Assembly (NCBI RefSeq): GCF_001570545.1
Contig: NZ_BBXD01000025.1
Location: 1-64,000 of the forward strand
Source of the DNA: Herbidospora mongoliensis
GTDB taxonomy: Bacteria > Actinomycetota > Actinomycetes > Streptosporangiales > Streptosporangiaceae
Direction of reading: 5' to 3'
Length of the DNA stretch: 64,000 bases
Notes under the pieces: generated by a model
Databases searched by the model: none
Seen by the model: the letters and a program-made list of their open reading frames with translations, nothing else
Told to the model about the DNA's origin: nothing
Program-made: the position numbers and the translations under genes
Shown: positions 53,058-61,858 of the stretch, piece after piece
Layout of the letters: the number at the start of each line of letters is the position of its first letter
Position numbering within the stretch: the first letter of the stretch is position 1

Positions 53058-53112
53058 CCTGCCTCCCCGGTCCGCACCGGTTATACCGCACGGGAAAGAC
53101 GAATGGGTGGAC

Positions 53113-54888
53113 CTAGCGTGTGCGAGCCTGGTGGCGGCCGGGATATTCCCGGACCAGAACCTCACGCGGGGTGATCCTCAAAACGTCGTTGTCGGCGATG
53201 GCCACTCCTCGCACCTCGGCCCAGAACCGGGGGTCGCCGACGAACACGGACACGCGCGGATCGCGCTCCACCGCCTCCCACGCCTCGTCTCCCGCGATCA
53301 CCCGCATCTCGCCCGACGGGCTGACCGACGTCACCGCGCTGACCGCGACCGAGCGGGGGCCTCCCGGGCCGGCGTACGACAGGACGACGCTTCTGGAGAA
53401 CGTGACGGCGTGTCGCACCTCGTCGCTGAGGCCCGACGACGGGCCGAGGTCGGCGGGCGGGTGGCCGCGCGGCACCAGGGAAGCACGCGTCGGCCCGGGG
53501 GCGCCGCGCCACCAGGCGATCGAACCTCTGATCGCGAACGCGACGGCCACCCCGCCGAGCGCGGCCAGGCCGCCCTGCCAGGCCCGGGTCAGATCGGGGC
53601 TGACGCCCGCGACGGCGAGGCAGATGGCGGCGGCCACCAGCAGCGCGAACGCGACGGCCAGCCACCGGTCGCGGCGCAGCACCCGGCCCGGCCAGGTGCG
53701 CCGCCCGGCCAGGACGAGCCCGACCGGCACCGTCAGCGCGGCGACCGCCACATGCGGCCACGGCGCGAGGCCGATGGCGAGGGTCACCCACCAGGCCCGC
53801 CCGGCGATCACCCACAGCGTCACGTCGGTGTCCCGCCAGGCGACCGCGTCGCCGGGCACCCGCGCGAACTGCGCGAGCGCCTTGACCGGCCGGCCACGCC
53901 ACGCCTCCAGCAGCAACCGCAGCACGACGACGGCCGGCGCGTTGAACAGCACGAACCCGAGCGCGCCCGCCCACTCTCCCCCGGTCGCCGGGGCCAGGAA
54001 CGACGCGGTCAGGGTGATCTCCAGCGCGGGCATCCCGGCCACGCCGATCACGTAGGCGGCCACGGTCATCACCGCCACGGTGACCGACACGCTCAGCCAG
54101 AGGTCACGCCCGAGCATCGCCGGGACCAGCGACCACACGCCGATCTTCGCGGCCTGCCTGAAGGTGATCACCGCGACCGCCACCAGGACGGCGTATCCGG
54201 CGATCCTGGCCTCTTGGTGGAGGTCGAAGCCCAGCCCGGCGACCGACACGGCCACCAGGGCGATGGCGAGGAGCAGCCGGATGCGCCGTGACCAGGTCTC
54301 CAGCGCCCGGCGGGCCCGGCCGGTGTCGCGCGGGTCGGCGTCCCAGGCCGGGTCGTGGTGGTCGCGGTGGCGGTCCCAGCGCAGGAAGGTCAGGCCCAGG
54401 TTGACCCGGGCCCCCGGCTGGGCCGGATCTCTCCGCAGCGCCGCGCGGTAGCTGGCCGCGGCCGATTCGTGGTCGCCCCTGATGAGCGCCAGGTCGCCGG
54501 CGAGGGCGTGGGGGCCCGGTTCCTCGGGGGCGTAGCGGACGGCCAGCCTGACTTGGTCGCTGGCCTCCCGCCAGCGGGCCGGGAGCCTTCTCAGCGCCCC
54601 GGCCAGCCTGAGCCGCGCGGCCCAGGAGCCCGGCGCGAGCCGGACGGCCTCCTGGGCCGACGCGACCGCCTCGGAGTCGCGGCCGAGACGTTCAAGGGAG
54701 AGGCTCGCCAGGCGATGCCCCCACTCGCCGTGTGGATCACGATCTACCGCCTGACGAGCGGCCTCCAGCGCCTCCTCGGGCCGGTCGCGGCGTAATCGGG
54801 CAGCCGCGACCCCACACCAGGCCCGGGGGTCGGCACGGTCGCTTGGGGGAGGCACCTCGGGTCGCCGATCCTCGGCATCGCTCCCCAC
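53113..54888 (-). CDS. TPR membrane protein with C-terminal split-barrel-like domain
   Basis: A 591-residue protein of unusual layout. Residues about 20-180 form four TPR units (EEALEAARQAVDRDPHGEWG, DSEAVASAQEAVRLAPGSWA, and HESAAASYRAALRRDPAQPG). About 200-450 is a membrane region with eight or so helices and short loops. About 480-591 (SVAVSAVTSVSPSGEMRVIA, then DPRVSVFVGDPRFWAEVRGV) looks like a pyridoxamine-phosphate-oxidase-type split barrel. The TPR lies at the N-terminus before the first helix, so probably in the cytoplasm. The GTG start at 54888 has weak support. It precedes the double AAA gene in a probable operon. Confidence 0.7.
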   Translation of the reverse strand: MGSDAEDRRPEVPPPSDRADPRAWCGVAAARLRRDRPEEALEAARQAVDRDPHGEWGHRLASLSLERLGRDSEAVASAQEAVRLAPGSWAARLRLAGALRRLPARWREASDQVRLAVRYAPEEPGPHALAGDLALIRGDHESAAASYRAALRRDPAQPGARVNLGLTFLRWDRHRDHHDPAWDADPRDTGRARRALETWSRRIRLLLAIALVAVSVAGLGFDLHQEARIAGYAVLVAVAVITFRQAAKIGVWSLVPAMLGRDLWLSVSVTVAVMTVAAYVIGVAGMPALEITLTASFLAPATGGEWAGALGFVLFNAPAVVVLRLLLEAWRGRPVKALAQFARVPGDAVAWRDTDVTLWVIAGRAWWVTLAIGLAPWPHVAVAALTVPVGLVLAGRRTWPGRVLRRDRWLAVAFALLVAAAICLAVAGVSPDLTRAWQGGLAALGGVAVAFAIRGSIAWWRGAPGPTRASLVPRGHPPADLGPSSGLSDEVRHAVTFSRSVVLSYAGPGGPRSVAVSAVTSVSPSGEMRVIAGDEAWEAVERDPRVSVFVGDPRFWAEVRGVAIADNDVLRITPREVLVREYPGRHQARTR

Positions 54889-54949
54889 CCCCGAATGATC
54901 TGGCGGCCGGGCGGCGCGTGGCTAGGCCCTGGAATACACCTCTATCTCT

Positions 54950-55981
54950 CTAGAGAGGTCGGCCTGGAGTCAAGCGCCGCGACAGCCACTTGACGGCCAT
55001 GAGGTAACGGTGTTCAAGGTTCGCGTGGGTTCCCTCGAAGAGCTCGAAGAACACGTTCTCGGCGGGCACTCCGGCCTTCTCGACCTCCTCGCGGAAGGCC
55101 ATGGCGCCCAGATCGAGGTAATATTCATCGCTTTTTCCGGCGTCGATCCAGATGCTGTGCAGGCTCCGCAGGGCTTCGCCGTGCGAACGCGCCAGGACGA
55201 CGGGGTCATATTCCAGCCACCTCGACCACACGTCGGGAACCAATCTGCCGACGGAATCGAACGGGATGTCAACCGAGCCGTCGGGGTTGCCGGAGTAGGA
55301 GGCGGCGTTGCCGTACAGGAGGATGAGGTCGCTGCCGGGGCAGCGGCCGCCGGTGGCGTGGAAGCGGTCCAGGAAATTCGGCCAGGAGCCGTCGTACTCC
55401 TCGCGCAGGACCCGGGCGGCCGGGACGAACTCGCGCGGATAGAGCACCTCGAAGAGGGCGTCGCCCGCGTGGGTGGCCAGGGCGCCGAACAGGTCGGGGC
55501 GGAGCATCGGGGTGATCATCGCGCCGTAGCCGCCGCTGGACTTGCCGGTGATCGCGCGGTGCGCGGGCCCGGCGAGTGTGCGGTAGTGCTCGTCGACGAA
55601 CGGCACGACCTCGTCGCAGAGGTAGGAGTGGTAGGCCCCGTGCCCGTGCGAGTCGACGAACTGGCTGCCGCCCAGGCGGGTCCACGCGTCGGCGAAGACG
55701 ACGATCGCGGGCGGCGCCTCGCCGTCGGCGATGAGGCGGTCGAGCAGCTCCGGGTAGGTGCGCCGCCACGGCTGGCGGTTCCCCCACATGACGACCTGGC
55801 CCGAATATCCCTGGATGACATAGATCGTCGGGTACGCGGTGGTGCCGTCGTCGTAGCCGGGCGGGACGTACACCCACAGGGGGCGCTCGTGCGGGTCGCC
55901 GAGGGGGTTGTCGCGCAGGACGTCGCTGACCACGGTCGCTTGGTCGACGCGTCCGGACATTTCTGCATTCCAGGGCAGCAT
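54950..55981 (-). CDS. Alpha/beta-hydrolase esterase (esterase D type)
   Basis: An esterase-D-type alpha/beta hydrolase of 343 residues. The nucleophile is the second Ser of GKSSGGYG, the probable acid is in WIDAGKSDEYYLDL, and the His is in FEGTHANLEHRY. The oxyanion-hole strand is YPTIYVIQGYSG, and an N-terminal beta-sandwich is suggested by residues 5-55 (SDVLRDNPLGDPHERPLWVYVPPGY). There is no export signal. The start is uncertain: ATG 55981 is preferred because upstream residues look non-coding. Divergent from the DHA2 transporter, with 167 bases between them. Confidence 0.82.
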   Translation of the reverse strand: MLPWNAEMSGRVDQATVVSDVLRDNPLGDPHERPLWVYVPPGYDDGTTAYPTIYVIQGYSGQVVMWGNRQPWRRTYPELLDRLIADGEAPPAIVVFADAWTRLGGSQFVDSHGHGAYHSYLCDEVVPFVDEHYRTLAGPAHRAITGKSSGGYGAMITPMLRPDLFGALATHAGDALFEVLYPREFVPAARVLREEYDGSWPNFLDRFHATGGRCPGSDLILLYGNAASYSGNPDGSVDIPFDSVGRLVPDVWSRWLEYDPVVLARSHGEALRSLHSIWIDAGKSDEYYLDLGAMAFREEVEKAGVPAENVFFELFEGTHANLEHRYLMAVKWLSRRLTPGRPL

Positions 55982-56135
55982 GCTCTTCACACTATGACGG
56001 GGCTCAGAGCTCCTCACAGAGGGAATCTGCTCCGGTGCGGCGAGCGTGACGACGGCGACGCCGGGACCTCCTGGCGTGATATCCGGTGGAGAGGCGAGTC
56101 TTCGCAACGGCCTGAGTGATCTTCAACCGATCGCC

Positions 56136-56141
56136 TAGGCT
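56136..56141 (+). promoter_or_regulatory. -10 hexamer of a likely leaderless transporter promoter
   Basis: TAGGCT lies seven bases before ATG 56149, without a Shine-Dalgarno between. It is the same hexamer as before yaaA and pxpA. The divergent esterase gene starts 155 bases away. Confidence 0.45.
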
Positions 56142-56148
56142 GCGCGTC

Positions 56149-57684
56149 ATGTTCCCGAGGGCCGACCCGAGATCGGACCGGTGGGCGATCCTCGCACTGC
56201 TGTGCTTCAGCCTGCTCCTGATCGCCGTCGACGCGACAGTCCTGCACATCGCCGTGCCGGCGCTGACCGCCGCACTCGAACCGACGGGCGTGCAGCTGCT
56301 CTGGATCATCGACGTCTACTCGCTCGTGGTGGCGCCGCTGCTGGTCACGTTCGGGACGCTGGGCGACCGTTACGGGCGGCGGCGGCTGGTGCTGCTCGGC
56401 TATGTCGTGTTCGGGCTCGCGTCGCTGGCCGCCGCGTTCGCGACCACGCCCGAGGCGCTGATCGCGGCGCGGGCGTTCCAGGGGGTCGGCGGGGCGATGA
56501 TCATGCCCGCCACGCTCTCGATCATCCGGCAGGTCTTCACCGACCGGCGGGAACGCGCGATCGCGCTGGGGATCTGGAGCGCGGTCGCGGCCGGGGGCGC
56601 GGCCGTCGGGCCGGTGCTCGGCGGCGTGCTCGTGGAGCACTTCTGGTGGGGCACGGTCTTCCTGATCAACGTGCCGCTGCTGATCGTCGCGCTGCCGCTG
56701 GCCGCCCGGCTCATCCCCGACGTCTCGGAGTCGCACGGCCATTCCTGGGACGGGCTGAGCGCGCTGCTGTCGGTCGCGGGCGTGCTCGCCGTCGCCTTCG
56801 GGCTCAAGGAGGCCGGGTACGGCCACACGGTGGGCCGGGGCGCGGCCGTGCTGATCCTGCTCGCCGGGGTGGCGGTGCTGGCGTGGTTCGTCGCCCGGCA
56901 GCGCGCGCTGGCGTCGCCGCTGCTCGACCTCGGGCTGTTCGCCAACCGGGGGTTCTCGACCGGGGTGGCGTGCGTGCTGTTCGCGGTGTTCGCGCTGGTG
57001 GGGCTGGAGCTGGTGCTGGCGCAGTACCTGCAGCTCGTGCTCGGGCTCTCGCCCCTCAACGCGGCTCTGCGGATGCTGCCGCTGATGGTCGCGGCGATCT
57101 GCGGCGCTCTTACGGCGGCCTACGTGCTGCGGCGCGTCGGGCTGCGGGCCACCATGAGCGGCGGGCTCACACTGACCGCGCTGTCGCTGCTGCCCACGCT
57201 CGGCTGGGGGGCCGAAGACCATCCGATCTCGCTGGCGTTCTGTTTCGCCGGGATCGGCTTCGGCATCGAGGTCGCCCTGCTGGCCGCCTCCGACGCCATC
57301 ATGTCGGCCGCGCCCGAGTCGCGCGCCGGCGGCGCCGCCGCCATCGAGGAGACCGCCTACGAACTGGGCGCGGGCCTCGGCATCGCAGGCCTGGGCACGA
57401 TCACGACCATCGTGTACGCGCCGGGGATCGGCGCGATCGCCGACGTATCGGACGCCGTGATCGCCCAGGCCAAGGGGTCGCTCGCGGCGGCGGCCCATGT
57501 GGCCGACGAGCTGGGCGGCGCGGCCGGAGTGGCCCTGCTGCAAGTGGCCCGATCGGCGTTCGTGTCGGGGCTGCACGCCGCCGTCGGGGTGAGTGTCGTG
57601 TTGCTGCTGGCCAACGCGTTCGTGGTGGCGGTGCTGGTGCCGGCTCGTGAACGACGGACCGAAAATGAACGTCTCTCTGTCTGA
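56149..57684 (+). CDS. MFS drug exporter (DHA2 family, 14 helices)
   Basis: A 511-residue exporter of the DHA2 (QacA/EmrB-like) family. Motif A-type loop is GTLGDRYGRRRLVLLG, and motif C-like region is WSAVAAGGAAVGPVLGG. About 14 helices can be counted; the middle pair (SALLSVAGVLAVAFGL, AAVLILLAGVAVLAWFVA) is typical of DHA2. The helix 1 VDATVLHIAVPAL carries the acidic residue used in proton-coupled drug export. The likely start is ATG 56149 (FPRADPRS); an in-frame ATG 33 bases earlier overlaps the promoter. Substrate unknown; exports lipophilic cations or antibiotics. Confidence 0.9.
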   Translation: MFPRADPRSDRWAILALLCFSLLLIAVDATVLHIAVPALTAALEPTGVQLLWIIDVYSLVVAPLLVTFGTLGDRYGRRRLVLLGYVVFGLASLAAAFATTPEALIAARAFQGVGGAMIMPATLSIIRQVFTDRRERAIALGIWSAVAAGGAAVGPVLGGVLVEHFWWGTVFLINVPLLIVALPLAARLIPDVSESHGHSWDGLSALLSVAGVLAVAFGLKEAGYGHTVGRGAAVLILLAGVAVLAWFVARQRALASPLLDLGLFANRGFSTGVACVLFAVFALVGLELVLAQYLQLVLGLSPLNAALRMLPLMVAAICGALTAAYVLRRVGLRATMSGGLTLTALSLLPTLGWGAEDHPISLAFCFAGIGFGIEVALLAASDAIMSAAPESRAGGAAAIEETAYELGAGLGIAGLGTITTIVYAPGIGAIADVSDAVIAQAKGSLAAAAHVADELGGAAGVALLQVARSAFVSGLHAAVGVSVVLLLANAFVVAVLVPARERRTENERLSV

Positions 57685-57696
57685 CATAGGAGGGTT

Positions 57697-57735
57697 GGTT
57701 ATGGGGCAATTGCCTCGTGAAGCCAACCCATAACC
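57697..57735 (+). promoter_or_regulatory. Inverted repeat between the exporter and DoxX genes
   Basis: GGTTATGGG at 57697-57705 pairs with CCCATAACC at 57727-57735, and the loop holds a perfect palindrome GGCAATTGCC at 57705-57714. The DoxX ATG is seven bases beyond and has no Shine-Dalgarno. It may terminate exporter transcription or control DoxX translation. Confidence 0.4.
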
Positions 57736-57742
57736 CCTCAGA

Positions 57743-58498
57743 ATGAGTCACGTGAAGAAAACCTTCCACGACCTCGCCACGCTCGCGGCCCGCATAGGCG
57801 TCGGCGGGATCTTCTTCGCCAACGGCTGGGCCAAGCTGCGGGCCGGCCTGGACGCGACCGAGACGCAGTTCACCCAGCTCGACGCGCCGATCCCGGAGTT
57901 CTGGGCGGCCGCCACGATGCTCATCGAGTTGCTCGGCGGCACCCTGCTCATCGCCGGAGCGGCCGTGAAGGTCGTCGGCGTGCTGCTGTTCGCCGAGGCG
58001 CTCGCGGTGTTCATCCTCGCCGCCGGTGACACCGGCCTCCCTCTGACGGGTGGCAGCGTGCAGCTCGTGGTGGCGCTGGGCGCCGCGTCGGTGCTGCTGT
58101 CGGTCAACGGCGCCGGACGTCTTTCGGTCGACCAAATGGTCATCATCAAGCGGCGCGACGCCGAGGCGGCCGACGAGATCGCGGCCGACATGGAGGCCGA
58201 CAACGTCATCAACGCGCTGCGTGAACCGACGCGGGGAGAGCCGAAGCGGGGCGAACCGACCCAGTCGAAGCCCTCTCCGGACTCGGAGAGGACGCCGGAG
58301 AAGACCGAGCCGCACAAGGGCCCGGTCACCTTCCCCAACCAGCCCGAAGAGTCGACCGCCCCCCACGCCAAGCCGAAACCCGTCGCCCGCAAGCCCCGCC
58401 GCGACACGACGACGGAAAGCCGCAGCGAGCCTGCCCCGGGCGGTGGAGAGCCGGGCGACACCCTTGTCGCCGGCCGCCGCAGCGGCAAGCCCGAATAG
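57743..58498 (+). CDS. DoxX-family membrane protein with long disordered tail
   Basis: The first 130 residues are a four-helix DoxX module (AARIGVGGIFFANGWAKLRAG, then MLIELLGGTLLIAGAAVKVV and the rest). DoxX proteins act in thiol/redox homeostasis with other membrane partners in mycobacteria; the role here is inferred. Residues about 165-251 are an extended charged and Pro/Lys/Glu-rich tail (TRGEPKRGEPTQSKPSPDSE and PKPVARKPRRD) with no fold, predicted cytoplasmic. ATG 57743 has no ribosome site and follows a hairpin. It is downstream of the exporter, 58 bases away. Confidence 0.85.
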   Translation: MSHVKKTFHDLATLAARIGVGGIFFANGWAKLRAGLDATETQFTQLDAPIPEFWAAATMLIELLGGTLLIAGAAVKVVGVLLFAEALAVFILAAGDTGLPLTGGSVQLVVALGAASVLLSVNGAGRLSVDQMVIIKRRDAEAADEIAADMEADNVINALREPTRGEPKRGEPTQSKPSPDSERTPEKTEPHKGPVTFPNQPEESTAPHAKPKPVARKPRRDTTTESRSEPAPGGGEPGDTLVAGRRSGKPE

Positions 58499-58647
58499 CC
58501 ACCGGTCACGGCTCGGCGGAGCTGATGGCCAGGCCTGTCGTCGTCGCGGGGTGAAACCGGCGCGGCCGGTTGGCGCCGGGTGCGGTCGCCTCGGGGGTCG
58601 GCGGGCGGTGCCGTGGTAGGCGGAGCCGTAACGGAGAAAATGGGTTT

Positions 58648-59586
58648 ATGAGCCTTCCTGTTATCGACGTGAGCCCCTTGCTCTCCCACGGGCCCGCTGA
58701 CCAGATCGCCGCCGAGATCGAGGCCGCCTGTGTGGACAGCGGATTTTTTTACGTGGCCGGGCACGGGGTTCCCGCTGAGCTGATCTCCGAGCTCGACGAC
58801 TGCGCGCGGCGCTTCTTCGCGCTGCCCGAGGAGACCAAGCTCAAGATCGCCATGTCTCGTGGCGGCAAGGCCTGGCGTGGGTTCTTTCCGGTCGGCGGTG
58901 AGCTGACCTCGGGGAAGCCCGACCTGAAGGAAGGGATCTACTTCGGTGCGGAGCGGGAGCCCGACGGGCGTCCGCTGCACGGCCGGAACCTGTTCCCGGA
59001 CGAGATCCCCGAGATGCGCGACGTCGTTCTGCGCTATCTCGGCGCGGTCGAAGTCGCGGCGCAGGCCGTCTTGAGCGGAGTGGCGCTCAGCCTCGGGCAG
59101 CCCCGGGACTACTTCTCGGCGGGCTCGACGGCCGATCCGACGGTGCTGTTCCGGATATTTCACTATCCGCCCGGCGTGGAGGACTCCTGGGGCGTCGGTG
59201 AGCACACCGACTACGGGCTGCTGACGCTGCTGCTGCAGGACTCCAACGCGGGGTTGCAGGTGCGCACGTCGCAGGGGTGGACGGACGCGCCGCCGATCCC
59301 GGGGACGTTCGTGTGCAACATCGGGGACATGCTCGACCGGCTGACCGGCGGGCACTACCGGTCGACGCCGCACCGGGTGTTCAACGGCAGCGGGCGCGAC
59401 CGGCTGTCGTTCCCGTTCTTCTTCGACCCGGGCTGGGACAGCGAGCTGCCGCCGCTGCCGCCCACCGCCAAGGGTTTCCAGCGGTGGGACGGGCAGGACC
59501 TGCGGGCCTTCACCGGCACCTACGGCGACTACCTCCTGGGGAAGGTCTCCAAGGTGTTCCCCGACCTGAAGACCGAGGTCATCTAG
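58648..59586 (+). CDS. 2-oxoglutarate/Fe(II) oxygenase (isopenicillin N synthase family)
   Basis: A 312-residue non-haem iron oxygenase. The iron triad is His186 and Asp188 (HTDYG) and His242 (STPHRVF); Arg252 (DRLSFPFFF) would hold 2-oxoglutarate. The N-terminal DIOX_N part begins PVIDVSPLL and includes [16 protein letters not shown]. The substrate is unknown; bacterial members hydroxylate or oxidise small molecules. GGAGAAAATGGG lies before ATG 58648. It converges on the GH1 gene, and the two stop codons overlap in a palindromic CTAG. Confidence 0.88.
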   Translation: MSLPVIDVSPLLSHGPADQIAAEIEAACVDSGFFYVAGHGVPAELISELDDCARRFFALPEETKLKIAMSRGGKAWRGFFPVGGELTSGKPDLKEGIYFGAEREPDGRPLHGRNLFPDEIPEMRDVVLRYLGAVEVAAQAVLSGVALSLGQPRDYFSAGSTADPTVLFRIFHYPPGVEDSWGVGEHTDYGLLTLLLQDSNAGLQVRTSQGWTDAPPIPGTFVCNIGDMLDRLTGGHYRSTPHRVFNGSGRDRLSFPFFFDPGWDSELPPLPPTAKGFQRWDGQDLRAFTGTYGDYLLGKVSKVFPDLKTEVI

Positions 59587-60869
59587 AGGCCGTTGCGGGC
59601 GATGACCTCGCGGTACCAGTGGGCGCTGGCGCGAGGGGTGCGCTCCAGGGTGTCGTAGTCGACCCGGATCAGGCCGAAGCGCTTGTGGTAGCCGCGGGCC
59701 CACTCGAAGTTGTCGAGCAGCGACCACACCAGGTATCCGCGCAGGTCGGCGCCGCGTTCGATGGCGTTCGCGGCCGCTCTGAAGTGGCCGTCGAGGAACG
59801 CGACGCGGTCCTGGTCGTCGACGCCGTCGGGGTAGGCGGCGCCGTTCTCGGTGATCATCAGCGGGACGCCGGGATACTCGACCGACAGGCGGACCAGCAG
59901 GTCTTCCAGGCCCTGCGGGATGACCTCCCAGTTCATCTCGGTCGGCTCGCCGCGCGGCGGGAGCCAGGCGATGCCCTCGCAGCCGGGGTACTCGTCGTGG
60001 CCCTTCGACGCCGGGTCGGCGGCCAGGCGGGCGACGGTGTAGTAGTTCACGCCCAGCAGGTCGATCGGCTCGAACGGCAGGTCGTCGAGGTCGGTGAACT
60101 TGGCGATGTGGGCGGCCACGTCGTCGGGGTAGCGACCGTCCTTCAGCGCGGGGTCGAGGAACAGGCGGTTGGCCAGGCCGTCGGGGAGCGTGGTCACGTC
60201 GGGGTCGCCGACCATCGGGGTCAGGTTGAGCGTCAGGCTGACCTCCTGGGCGCCGCCCGCGCGCAGCGCGCGTACCCCCAGCATGTGGGCCTTGAGCAGG
60301 TGGTGGGCGGCGGTGAAGGCGGCGGCCGGGTCGGTGACGCCGGGGGCGTGGCGGCCGGAGGCGTGGCCGACGAAGGCGGAGACCCACGGCTCGTTGAGGG
60401 TGGTCCAGGTCTGCACGCGGTCGCCGAGTCGGGCGTGCATGATCGCGGTGTATTCGGCGAACCGCTCGGGCGTCGCGGGGTCGCGCCAGTCGAGGGCGGC
60501 CGGGAGGTCCCAGTGGTAGAGGGTCGCGACCGGTTCGACGTCCCTGGTCAGGAGTTCGTCGACGAGGCGGTCGTAGAAGTCGAGGCCCGCTTCGAGCGGA
60601 GCCCCCTTACCCTCGGGCTGGATGCGGGGCCAGGCGATCGAGAAGCGGTAGGACTTCAGGCCGAGGTCGGCCATGAGGCCGACGTCCTCGCGGTAGCGGT
60701 GGTAGTGGTCGCAGGCGACGTCACCCGTGTGGCCGTCGGCGGTCTTCCCGGGGGTGTGCGAGAAGACGTCCCAGATGGAAGGACCTCGGCCGTCTTCGGT
60801 GACCGCTCCCTCGATCTGGTACGACGCCGTGGCCGCACCCCAGCGGAAGCCTTCCGGAAAGGTGATCAA
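59583..60869 (-). CDS. GH1 beta-glucosidase/glycosidase
   Basis: A GH1 barrel enzyme of 428 residues. Acid/base Glu160 is in TTLNEPW and nucleophile Glu341 is in [10 protein letters not shown]; the fold start [14 protein letters not shown] and [12 protein letters not shown] are typical. Without a signal peptide, it acts on imported beta-glucosides in the cytoplasm. The start is TTG at 60869, overlapping the LacI stop as TTGA; no ATG or GTG lies near in frame. A longer upstream extension would invade LacI coding. Last gene of the GH3-LacI-GH1 operon. Confidence 0.9.
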   Translation of the reverse strand: MITFPEGFRWGAATASYQIEGAVTEDGRGPSIWDVFSHTPGKTADGHTGDVACDHYHRYREDVGLMADLGLKSYRFSIAWPRIQPEGKGAPLEAGLDFYDRLVDELLTRDVEPVATLYHWDLPAALDWRDPATPERFAEYTAIMHARLGDRVQTWTTLNEPWVSAFVGHASGRHAPGVTDPAAAFTAAHHLLKAHMLGVRALRAGGAQEVSLTLNLTPMVGDPDVTTLPDGLANRLFLDPALKDGRYPDDVAAHIAKFTDLDDLPFEPIDLLGVNYYTVARLAADPASKGHDEYPGCEGIAWLPPRGEPTEMNWEVIPQGLEDLLVRLSVEYPGVPLMITENGAAYPDGVDDQDRVAFLDGHFRAAANAIERGADLRGYLVWSLLDNFEWARGYHKRFGLIRVDYDTLERTPRASAHWYREVIARNGL

Positions 60870-61858
60870 CGTGTGCTCTCCCTGATCGTGAGACGGGGTT
60901 CCAGCAGGAGCGACCCGGCCGGCAACCCGTCGAGCTTGGCCATCAGCAGCCGGACCGCCTCCCGGCCCAGTTCCTCGGCCGGGATCAGCACCGAGGTGAG
61001 CCGGGCCCGCTCGGCGATGTCGTCGGGGCAGATCGCGACGACCGACACGTCGTCGGGCACGGACCGGCCGAGGGCACGCAGCGCCCCCAGCACGTGGCCG
61101 ACGGCCGCCTCGTTGTGCACGACCAGCCCGGTCAGGCCCGGGTGGGCGTCCAGCAGCAGCTTCACCGCCGAGGCCACCTCGTCGTAGGTCTCCTCGCACG
61201 GCACCGCTCGCGCGGACAGGTCACGCCGGGTCGCCTCCGCCAGGAACCCTGCCCTGGTCCGTTCGGCGAAACCCGTGCCGCGTTCGTAGACGACCTCGGG
61301 GGCGCCCAGCAGCGCCATCTCGCGGTGGCCACGCTCGGCCAGGTGCTCCGCGCACAGCGCGCCGGCCCGCTGGAAGTCGAGGTCGACGCAGGTCAGGCCC
61401 TCGGCGTCGGCGGGGAAACCGATGAGCACGCTCGGTTCGGCGAGCTTGCGCAGCAGGGAGACGCGGGCGTCGTGCACCTCGACGTCCATCAGCAGCAGGC
61501 CGTCGACCATAGCGCTGGCCGCCACCCGGCGCAGGCCGTCGGGGCCCTCGTCGGCGGTCATCAGCAGGACGTCGTGGTCGTACTGCCTGGCCGTGGCGAC
61601 GACCGAGGTCGCGAACTGCATCAGGACCGGCAGGTTCATCCCGGCTCGCAGCGGCAGGACCAGGGCGATCACGTTGGCGCGCTTGCTGGCGAGGGCGCGG
61701 GCGCCCGCGTTGGGGTGATAGCCGAGCACCCGCACGCTGTCGAGCACCCGCTGCCGGGTGGTGGCCGAGATGGCCCGCTTTCCGCTCAGGACGTAGGAGA
61801 CCGTGGACACCGCCACCCCCGCGTGCCGGGCGACGTCGGCGATCGTCACCGTCCTCAC
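60866..61858 (-). CDS. LacI-family transcriptional regulator
   Basis: A 330-residue LacI/GalR repressor. The N-terminal HTH (TIADVARHAGVAVSTVSYVL) and hinge helix (NAGARALASKRANVIALVLP) precede a periplasmic-binding-like sugar domain. GTG 61858 overlaps the GH3 stop as GTGA; an upstream extension is inside GH3. Within an operon of beta-glycosidases it should sense an oligosaccharide and repress the operon itself and its transporter. No operator is visible in the window because the operon's promoter lies beyond the right edge. Confidence 0.92.
   Translation of the reverse strand: MRTVTIADVARHAGVAVSTVSYVLSGKRAISATTRQRVLDSVRVLGYHPNAGARALASKRANVIALVLPLRAGMNLPVLMQFATSVVATARQYDHDVLLMTADEGPDGLRRVAASAMVDGLLLMDVEVHDARVSLLRKLAEPSVLIGFPADAEGLTCVDLDFQRAGALCAEHLAERGHREMALLGAPEVVYERGTGFAERTRAGFLAEATRRDLSARAVPCEETYDEVASAVKLLLDAHPGLTGLVVHNEAAVGHVLGALRALGRSVPDDVSVVAICPDDIAERARLTSVLIPAEELGREAVRLLMAKLDGLPAGSLLLEPRLTIRESTR

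Noticed and set aside
50712-54888. A type VII (ESX) secretion locus based on the EccA-like AAA domains
   Set aside because: No WXG100, EccB, EccC, EccD or mycosin gene lies near, and the protein has membrane helices and two AAA domains unlike EccA.
57748-60387. 879-residue minus frame across DoxX, the oxygenase and GH1
   Set aside because: Arg/Pro-rich and frame-shifted relative to three intact genes. It is the GC-skew shadow.
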